A stretch of DNA of 64,000 nucleotides. Source: JAABTH01 sp964492615 (GTDB lineage Bacteria; Bacillota; Dethiobacteria; DTU022). The position numbers and the translations under genes were made by a program. Location: assembly GCA_964492615.1 (NCBI GenBank), contig CAZBKZ010000002.1, forward strand, positions 1 through 64,000. The letters run 5' to 3'. Every line of letters begins with the position of its first letter. The stretch's first letter is position 1. A model generated the notes under the pieces. It ran no database searches, was not told the DNA's origin, and worked only from the letters and a program-made list of their open reading frames with translations. Below are positions 59,225 to 64,000 of the stretch, piece by piece.

Positions 59225-59246
59225 AACCGGCTTCAAGCCGGTTTTT
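59225..59246 (+). terminator. intrinsic terminator after the cold-shock gene
   Basis: AACCGGCTT, one-base loop region, AAGCCGGTT then TTT. Clear rho-independent structure that ends the cold-shock transcript. Confidence 0.85.
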
Positions 59247-59282
59247 ATTATTCCATTTTTCAGAGATAGTTTCTTCTGGTAG

Positions 59283-59311
59283 TTGACATTTGTCGAACAC
59301 GGTGCTATTCT
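59283..59311 (+). promoter_or_regulatory. sigma-A promoter of the isc operon
   Basis: TTGACA (59283-59288) and TATTCT (59306-59311) with 17 bases between. It lies 56 bases before the Rrf2/IscR start. The bases just downstream (CCGAGTTGTTTGGTCGG) form an imperfect inverted repeat where IscR itself might bind. Confidence 0.7.
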
Positions 59312-59366
59312 TTTTCTGGGATATCCGAGTTGTTTGGTCGGAATTGATAGAGAGGGAAATTAAATC

Positions 59367-59810
59367 ATGAAATTATCCGCCAGGGTTGAATATGGTGTCA
59401 GGGCAATGGCTGTGCTGGCTGTTCAATATCCGGCCGGTCCGATATCATTACGCGAGGTCGCTGAAAGGGAAAATATTTCTGTAAAATTTCTTGAACAAAT
59501 ATTTCCCGACTTGCGCAAGGCGAACCTGGTTATAAGCCTGCGTGGATCACGCGGTGGTTACGCCCTGTCTCTTTCACCCGGCGAGATTAGAGTTGGCGAT
59601 ATTGTCAGGGCTGTAGAGGGGCCGATAACCCCGGTAAACTGCCTTGATGAAGATCACAAAGGCCCCTGTCTACACGATAGGAGCGCCTGCTTAACCAGGC
59701 AGGTTTGGAAAAAACTGCGTGACAGGATAAATGATTTTTTAGACGAGGTAACTTTGGTTGAGCTGATTGAGACAAAACAGGTAGCACAGATAAATGGTGG
59801 GGAGGTTTAA
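59367..59810 (+). CDS. iscR: Rrf2-family regulator, IscR-type
   Basis: The 147-residue protein has the Rrf2 winged-helix DNA-binding domain (ISLREVAERENISVKFLEQI core) and the cluster-binding cysteines Cys92, 101 and 108, close to those of E. coli IscR. It most likely senses the iron-sulfur status and controls the cysteine desulfurase/scaffold genes that follow. It is separated from iscS by 3 bases. CymR-type function is possible but the cysteines favour IscR. Confidence 0.9.
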   Translation: MKLSARVEYGVRAMAVLAVQYPAGPISLREVAERENISVKFLEQIFPDLRKANLVISLRGSRGGYALSLSPGEIRVGDIVRAVEGPITPVNCLDEDHKGPCLHDRSACLTRQVWKKLRDRINDFLDEVTLVELIETKQVAQINGGEV

Positions 59811-59813
59811 AGG

Positions 59814-60983
59814 TTGAAAGAACGACAGGTTTACATGGATCATGGTGCGACAACCCCGCTGAGGGATGAGGCCCTGGAGGCAATGCTTCCGTTTTTGCAG
59901 GAGCATTACGGTAACCCTTCCAGCCTGCACGCTCCGGGCCGTTTAGTGCGTAAAGAGGTAGAAAAAGCCCGGGAGAAAATTGCAGGGGCTTTTAATGCAG
60001 ATAAAGATGAGATTTATTTCACATCGGGGGGGACTGAATCTAATAATATAGCCCTACGGGGAGCTGCAGCTGTAAGAGCTGTTCCCGGCCACATCATAAC
60101 CTCTGCTATTGAACATCATGCTGTTTTTGATGTATGCCGTGACCTTGAAAAAGCCGGCCACCAGGTAACATACCTGCCGGTTGACAGCTATGGCAGGGTC
60201 GATCCGGAAGATCTCAGAAGAGAAATCAGGCCGGACACCTTTATAATATCTGTTATGGCGGCTAATAATGAGATTGGCACCCTTCAGCCTCTGGAAGCTA
60301 TTGGGAAAATTGCAGCGGAACATGAAATACTCTTCCACACAGATGCAGTGCAGGCAGTTGGCCAACTGCCTCTCGATCCAGGCAGGCTCAGTATCGATCT
60401 TTTATCTCTCTCTGCGCATAAGTTTAACGGACCAAAAGGTATTGGCGCACTGTATATTCGCAGGGGGGTAGTAGTATCGCCGGTATACCAGGGAGGCGGG
60501 CAGGAAAAATCAATCAGGCCCGGCACCGAGAATGTTCCAGGTATTATCGGTATGGCCAGAGCTCTGGGACTGGCTGTTTCAGAAATGGAACAGAAAAAAG
60601 AAAAGCTTTCCAGGCTCAGGGATCGCCTGATCAATGGGCTGCTGCAGATTGATCAGGTGCGTTTAAATGGTCATCCCGTGGATCGATTACCCGGCAATGT
60701 TAATGTCAGTTTTCAGCATATTGAAGGGGAATCAATTTTGCTCAGTCTTGATCTGCAGGGTGTGGCTGCTTCAAGCGGTTCAGCCTGTTCTTCCGGAACG
60801 GCTGAGCCTTCACATGTTCTATCGGCGCTTGGTCTGGATCATCATACCGCGCATGGTTCGATTCGCTTCAGCCTTGGCCGGGGGAATGAAGATGCAGATA
60901 TTGACTACGTATTAAAGATTATGCCGGCAATAGTCGATAAACTTCGTCGTATTTCGCCAACGTATAAACCGGAGGCGGTTTAA
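59814..60983 (+). CDS. iscS: cysteine desulfurase
   Basis: The 389-residue PLP enzyme removes sulfur from cysteine. It shows VYMDHGATTPL, the YGNPSSLH element, the PLP lysine in SLSAHKFNGPKG and the catalytic Cys in SSGSACSSGTAEPSHVL. It starts with TTG. The start is preceded by GGGGAGG. It supplies sulfur to the IscU-type scaffold, whose gene follows by 18 bases. Confidence 0.94.
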   Translation: MKERQVYMDHGATTPLRDEALEAMLPFLQEHYGNPSSLHAPGRLVRKEVEKAREKIAGAFNADKDEIYFTSGGTESNNIALRGAAAVRAVPGHIITSAIEHHAVFDVCRDLEKAGHQVTYLPVDSYGRVDPEDLRREIRPDTFIISVMAANNEIGTLQPLEAIGKIAAEHEILFHTDAVQAVGQLPLDPGRLSIDLLSLSAHKFNGPKGIGALYIRRGVVVSPVYQGGGQEKSIRPGTENVPGIIGMARALGLAVSEMEQKKEKLSRLRDRLINGLLQIDQVRLNGHPVDRLPGNVNVSFQHIEGESILLSLDLQGVAASSGSACSSGTAEPSHVLSALGLDHHTAHGSIRFSLGRGNEDADIDYVLKIMPAIVDKLRRISPTYKPEAV

Positions 60984-61001
60984 TGAAAGGAGATAGAATA
61001 G

Positions 61002-61373
61002 ATGTATAACGAAAAGGTTGTGGATCATTTCAGCAATCCGCGCAATGTGGGTGAGCTGGAAAACCCAGATGCAATTGGCGAAACCGGTAGTTTTAAATGC
61101 GGTGATACGATGAAAATTTATCTGAAAGTAGAAAAGGGAATTATCAAAGATGTCCGTTTCCAGACTTACGGTTGCGGAGCGGCTATTGCAAGCAGCAGTA
61201 TGCTGACCGAAATGGCTAAAGGTAAAACCCTTGATGAGGCATTAAAAATAACCAACCAGGATGTGGCTGACGAGCTTGGAGGTTTGCCTCCCCTGAAACT
61301 GCACTGCTCAAACCTGGCTGCTGATGCCCTGCGCAATGCTATCGATAATTACAAGGAAAAAAAGTTTGCATAG
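61002..61373 (+). CDS. iscU: Fe-S cluster scaffold protein (IscU/NifU-like)
   Basis: The 123-residue scaffold has Cys33 (FKCGD), Cys58 (YGCGAAIASSS) and a third cysteine in LHCSNLAAD, the three used to assemble a [2Fe-2S]/[4Fe-4S] cluster. It lacks the LPPVK chaperone motif of proteobacterial IscU but has GGLPPLKLHCS. The start has AAAGGAG. It completes the iscR-iscS-iscU operon; the many Fe-S enzymes of this window depend on such a system. Confidence 0.93.
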   Translation: MYNEKVVDHFSNPRNVGELENPDAIGETGSFKCGDTMKIYLKVEKGIIKDVRFQTYGCGAAIASSSMLTEMAKGKTLDEALKITNQDVADELGGLPPLKLHCSNLAADALRNAIDNYKEKKFA

Positions 61374-61481
61374 AAATTACCTGGTAGTTGGTTTTGTGTT
61401 ATTGAGCTGGTCGCAGGCTTGAGTCTGCTCCTCGATTAGAATTGCCTTTTAGAATTTCTTGCAGGAAATGCTCCAATTAAC

Positions 61482-61510
61482 TTGACAACCCTCCTGGATG
61501 ATGATATTTT
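61482..61510 (+). promoter_or_regulatory. sigma-A promoter of the hrcA operon
   Basis: TTGACA (61482-61487) and TATTTT (61505-61510) with 17 bases between. The CIRCE operator begins 11 bases after the -10 box, so HrcA would cover the transcription start. Confidence 0.75.
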
Positions 61511-61520
61511 TTATGTAGCT

Positions 61521-61547
61521 TTAGCACTCTATTGCATAGAGTGCTAA
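61521..61547. promoter_or_regulatory. CIRCE operator
   Basis: Perfect TTAGCACTC-N9-GAGTGCTAA, the established HrcA-binding element. It sits between the promoter and hrcA, so the heat-shock operon is self-repressed by HrcA. Confidence 0.97.
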
Positions 61548-61571
61548 AGCTTGGTTACAGGGGGATTGAAT

Positions 61572-62606
61572 ATGAGCGCAACATTAAGCGAACGTAAAAA
61601 GTATATTCTCAGGGCGGTTGTGGTTAACTACATCAATACTGCCGAGCCTGTAGGGTCAAGAACTGTTGCCCGCTCGTACAAAATGGGTTTGAGCTCGGCT
61701 ACAATACGAAACGAAATGGCTGATCTGGAGGAAATGGGCTACCTGATCCAGCCTCATACTTCGGCAGGCAGAATTCCCTCTCAGAAGGGCTATCGTTATT
61801 ATGTCGACAACCTGATGGACCTGGATGATCTCAGTGATGATGAAGCGTTGGCTTTAAACAGCTCATTAAGCACGGAAAAAATGCGTGAAATTGAACAGAT
61901 TATCTTTAACTCGGCCAAGGTGCTCTCTTCTGCCACTAACCAGACTTCACTAATTATGGGGCCGCAGTTTAAAAAAAGCGCCTTCAGGCAGATGAGAATT
62001 CTGCCACTTGATGAAAATCGCGGACTGGTTGTCCTAATTACCGACACCGGTTTCATTAAGAACAAGGTTATTGATATGAAGCAGCAATTGAGTCAGGCTG
62101 AGTTGCAGCAGGTTGTTTCCTATCTTAACCAGAAACTTTACGGACTGACCATAGATCAGGTTACTACATCGTTAATTAATGAACTGAAACGCGACCTTTT
62201 CCGCAGGCTGGAAATACTTGAACAGGCATTTATTCTTTTAGAAGAAAGTTTGAAAGAGGAGAAGCAGATTCGTGTATTCCTCGGGGGCACAACCAATATT
62301 CTCAATCAACCCGAGTTTAAGGATGTAGACAAGATTAGACGGATGCTTAACCTGTTTGAGCAGGAACCGTTACTCTTTAAAATACTTGAGGAAAGTTCAA
62401 GTGAAGATGATATAGTAATTAGGATTGGCGGAGAGAACGAATTTATAGATATCAAAGAATGCACTCTTATTACAGGTACTTACAAGATTCATGATAAAAG
62501 TATCGGTACCCTGGGTGTGCTTGGCCCGACCAGGATGGATTATGGGAGGGTAATCAGTGTGATGAGACGCTTGGTCGATCACCTGAACCAATCACTCAGT
62601 TCCTGA
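61572..62606 (+). CDS. hrcA: heat-inducible transcription repressor HrcA
   Basis: The 344-residue repressor (ATG 61572, with GGGG upstream) starts with a winged helix (LSERKKYILRAVVVNY, SSATIRNEMADLEEMGYL) followed by the HrcA GAF-like domain. It represses its own operon through CIRCE. An upstream GTG at 61551 is not preferred. Confidence 0.96.
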   Translation: MSATLSERKKYILRAVVVNYINTAEPVGSRTVARSYKMGLSSATIRNEMADLEEMGYLIQPHTSAGRIPSQKGYRYYVDNLMDLDDLSDDEALALNSSLSTEKMREIEQIIFNSAKVLSSATNQTSLIMGPQFKKSAFRQMRILPLDENRGLVVLITDTGFIKNKVIDMKQQLSQAELQQVVSYLNQKLYGLTIDQVTTSLINELKRDLFRRLEILEQAFILLEESLKEEKQIRVFLGGTTNILNQPEFKDVDKIRRMLNLFEQEPLLFKILEESSSEDDIVIRIGGENEFIDIKECTLITGTYKIHDKSIGTLGVLGPTRMDYGRVISVMRRLVDHLNQSLSS

Positions 62607-62642
62607 GCCGACTGAATAATTAAGAAGCAGGTGATAATCGCG

Positions 62643-63254
62643 ATGACTGCAGGAAAGAAAAAGGAAAGCATGGATCAAGTAACATCCGAAGATATAAAGG
62701 AGAAAAAGATTAATGATGAAGACCTGCATGGTGAATGTAAAGAGATAGAGCAGAAAGAAGCGGTTGAGCCGGATGGCGGTGAAGAAAAAACAGAATTGCA
62801 GATGGCAGAAGAGCTCTGGCAGAAAGAAAAAGAAGAACTGTTGGACAACCTGAAGCGCAAGCAGGCTGACATTGACAACCTGCGCAGGATCAGCAGGCTT
62901 GAGCAGGCCGAAGCACGGGAATATGCCCTGCACCAGTTTTTATGCAAACTGTTGCCGGTTTTAGACAATATTGAAAGAGGAATTGAGTCGGCCCGTGAGG
63001 CAGATGATGTTCCACCGGCTTTTGTTGAAGGATTGGAAATGATCCAGAGACAGCTGGTCCAGATTTTTGAGCAGGAAGAGGTTAATATTATAAATTCAGT
63101 TGGTGAAAGATTTGACCCCAATTGCCATCATGCTGTAATGCAGGTGGAAAGTGAGGAAGTAGAACCTGGAACGATTGTTGAAGAACTGCAAAAAGGTTAT
63201 CGCCATCGTCAGAGGATCCTTCGTCCCGCGATGGTAAAAGTATGCAAAGAATAG
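62643..63254 (+). CDS. grpE: nucleotide exchange factor GrpE
   Basis: The 203-residue protein has a charged, low-complexity start, a long coiled coil (EELWQKEKEELLDNLKRKQAD core) and the GrpE C-terminal wing (FDPNCHHAVMQVE, GYRHRQRILRPAMVKV). It is the exchange factor of DnaK, whose gene follows by 33 bases. A GTG at 62631 is another possible start. Confidence 0.95.
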   Translation: MTAGKKKESMDQVTSEDIKEKKINDEDLHGECKEIEQKEAVEPDGGEEKTELQMAEELWQKEKEELLDNLKRKQADIDNLRRISRLEQAEAREYALHQFLCKLLPVLDNIERGIESAREADDVPPAFVEGLEMIQRQLVQIFEQEEVNIINSVGERFDPNCHHAVMQVESEEVEPGTIVEELQKGYRHRQRILRPAMVKVCKE

Positions 63255-63287
63255 TAACTATTTAACACATTAATAGGAGGAGTTAAA

Positions 63288-64000
63288 ATGGGAAAAGTTG
63301 TAGGAATCGATTTGGGCACAACAAACTCTGTCATAGCTGCGTTAATTGGCAGCGAGCCTGAAATTATTGCCAACGCCGAGGGTAGCAGGCTGACCCCCTC
63401 TGTAGTGGCATTTACCAAGGATAACCAGCGCCTGGTCGGCCAGGTTGCCAAGCGGCAGGCCATTACAAATCCGGATCGCACCATCGCCTCGATTAAAAGA
63501 GAAATGGGTACCAGTCATAAAGTAAAAATTGATGATAAAGAATATACACCCCAGGAAATATCAGCAATGGTTCTGCAGAAACTTAAAGCTGACGCGGAGG
63601 CTTTTCTCGGGGAAAAAATAACCCAGGCTGTTATTACTGTGCCTGCATATTTCACTGACAGTCAGCGCCAGGCCACCAAAGATGCAGGCACGATTGCCGG
63701 GCTTGAGGTGTTAAGGATTATCAATGAACCGACAGCGGCTGCCCTGGCCTATGGTCTTGATAAAAAGGGCGATCACAAAATTCTTGTTTTCGACCTCGGC
63801 GGAGGTACTTTTGATGTTTCAGTCCTTGAACTGGGCGATGATGTCGTGGAAGTTAAAGCAACCAGCGGTAACAATCGCCTGGGCGGAGATGATTTTGACC
63901 AGCGTGTAGTAGACTACGTTGCCGAAGAATTCAAGAAAGATCAGGGTATAGATTTGCGTACAGACCGCATGGCCCTCCAACGCTTAAGCGAAGCAGCTGA
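63288..64000 (+). CDS. dnaK: chaperone DnaK, 5' part (cut by window end)
   Basis: The open frame begins at ATG 63288 with TAGGAGGAG and continues to the window end with no stop; 237 codons are seen. It starts GKVVGIDLGTTNSV, has the ATPase motifs VPAYFTDSQRQATKDA and VFDLGGGTFDVSVLE, and is clearly the DnaK nucleotide-binding domain. The remainder lies outside this window. Confidence 0.96.
   Translation, partial: MGKVVGIDLGTTNSVIAALIGSEPEIIANAEGSRLTPSVVAFTKDNQRLVGQVAKRQAITNPDRTIASIKREMGTSHKVKIDDKEYTPQEISAMVLQKLKADAEAFLGEKITQAVITVPAYFTDSQRQATKDAGTIAGLEVLRIINEPTAAALAYGLDKKGDHKILVFDLGGGTFDVSVLELGDDVVEVKATSGNNRLGGDDFDQRVVDYVAEEFKKDQGIDLRTDRMALQRLSEAA

Noticed and set aside
1..64000. tRNA, rRNA, CRISPR, insertion sequences, phage genes, attachment sites
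   Set aside because: I looked for cloverleaf arms with CCA-ends, regular repeat-spacer runs, transposase motifs and flanking direct repeats in all intergenic gaps and found none that I could support.

Overview
The window reads as chromosomal DNA of a strictly anaerobic, low-to-mid GC member of the Firmicutes, most likely Clostridia. The reasons are strong GGAGG ribosome sites, a Rrf2/IscR-iscS-iscU block, a CIRCE-controlled hrcA-grpE-dnaK operon, a 4Fe-4S and molybdenum/selenium enzyme load, and an unusually high use of TTG start codons (at least ten genes). I saw no tRNA, rRNA, CRISPR array, insertion sequence or prophage. Everything here is read by eye; family names come from motifs and from knowledge of the families, not from a database search.

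Region 1 (1-26.6 kb) is a molybdenum/selenium island. An aldehyde dehydrogenase is followed by a reverse-strand modABC transporter and a divergent ModE-type regulator without a molybdate-binding domain. Next comes a leader with a perfect palindrome, a candidate Moco-type riboswitch and an intrinsic terminator. A single-subunit Mop-type aldehyde oxidoreductase then sits with the accessory genes known from the Desulfovibrio DVU_1553-1559 neighbourhood: a flavin/Fe-S/CCG protein carrying a one-base frameshift, a small zinc-ribbon redox protein, a C-GCAxxG-C-C protein and an AMP-dependent ligase. After two operator-like sites comes a formate dehydrogenase operon: a Tat-exported selenocysteine FdhA (in-frame TGA at 14899-14901 with a textbook SECIS), FdhE, a cysteine desulfurase-like protein, RnfC-like and RnfD-like subunits, and a four-cluster Fe-S FdhB with a membrane anchor. 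Two moeA-like genes, a second ModE-like regulator and a previously overlooked 53-residue cysteine-rich ORF close the region. A shared operator pattern, TATGTC-N6-GACATA, ties several of these loci together.

Region 2 (26.7-45.8 kb) holds a divergent response regulator and Cache/PAS histidine kinase, threonine aldolase, a putrescine-type aminotransferase, a GGDEF protein, an M20 amidohydrolase, and then a compact and unfamiliar same-strand cluster. That cluster contains a left-handed beta-helix protein, a nucleotidyltransferase-like protein, glucosamine-6-phosphate deaminase, a 1354-residue ATP-grasp/phosphohistidine protein with an ~850-residue unknown N-terminus and no PEP barrel, a divergent GAPDH, and a DUF362/ferredoxin protein. 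Two lipoproteins follow on the other strand.

Region 3 (46-64 kb) is mostly housekeeping: serA, a glutaredoxin plus ferredoxin-thioredoxin-reductase-like pair, a DapF-fold protein, an ECF sigma/anti-sigma/bactofilin-like operon, thrC with a divergent phosphoglycerate-mutase-like homoserine kinase candidate, aconitase, a soluble chemoreceptor fused to a solute-binding domain, acpS, a cold-shock protein, iscR-iscS-iscU, and hrcA-grpE-dnaK, the last cut by the window end.

Taken together, the molybdenum genes suggest a cell that imports molybdate (or tungstate), builds Moco with duplicated MoeA proteins, and uses it for aldehyde oxidation and extracytoplasmic formate chemistry. The most novel candidates are the formate dehydrogenase/RnfCD operon and the 35.7-44.7 kb sugar-phosphate/phosphotransferase cluster.
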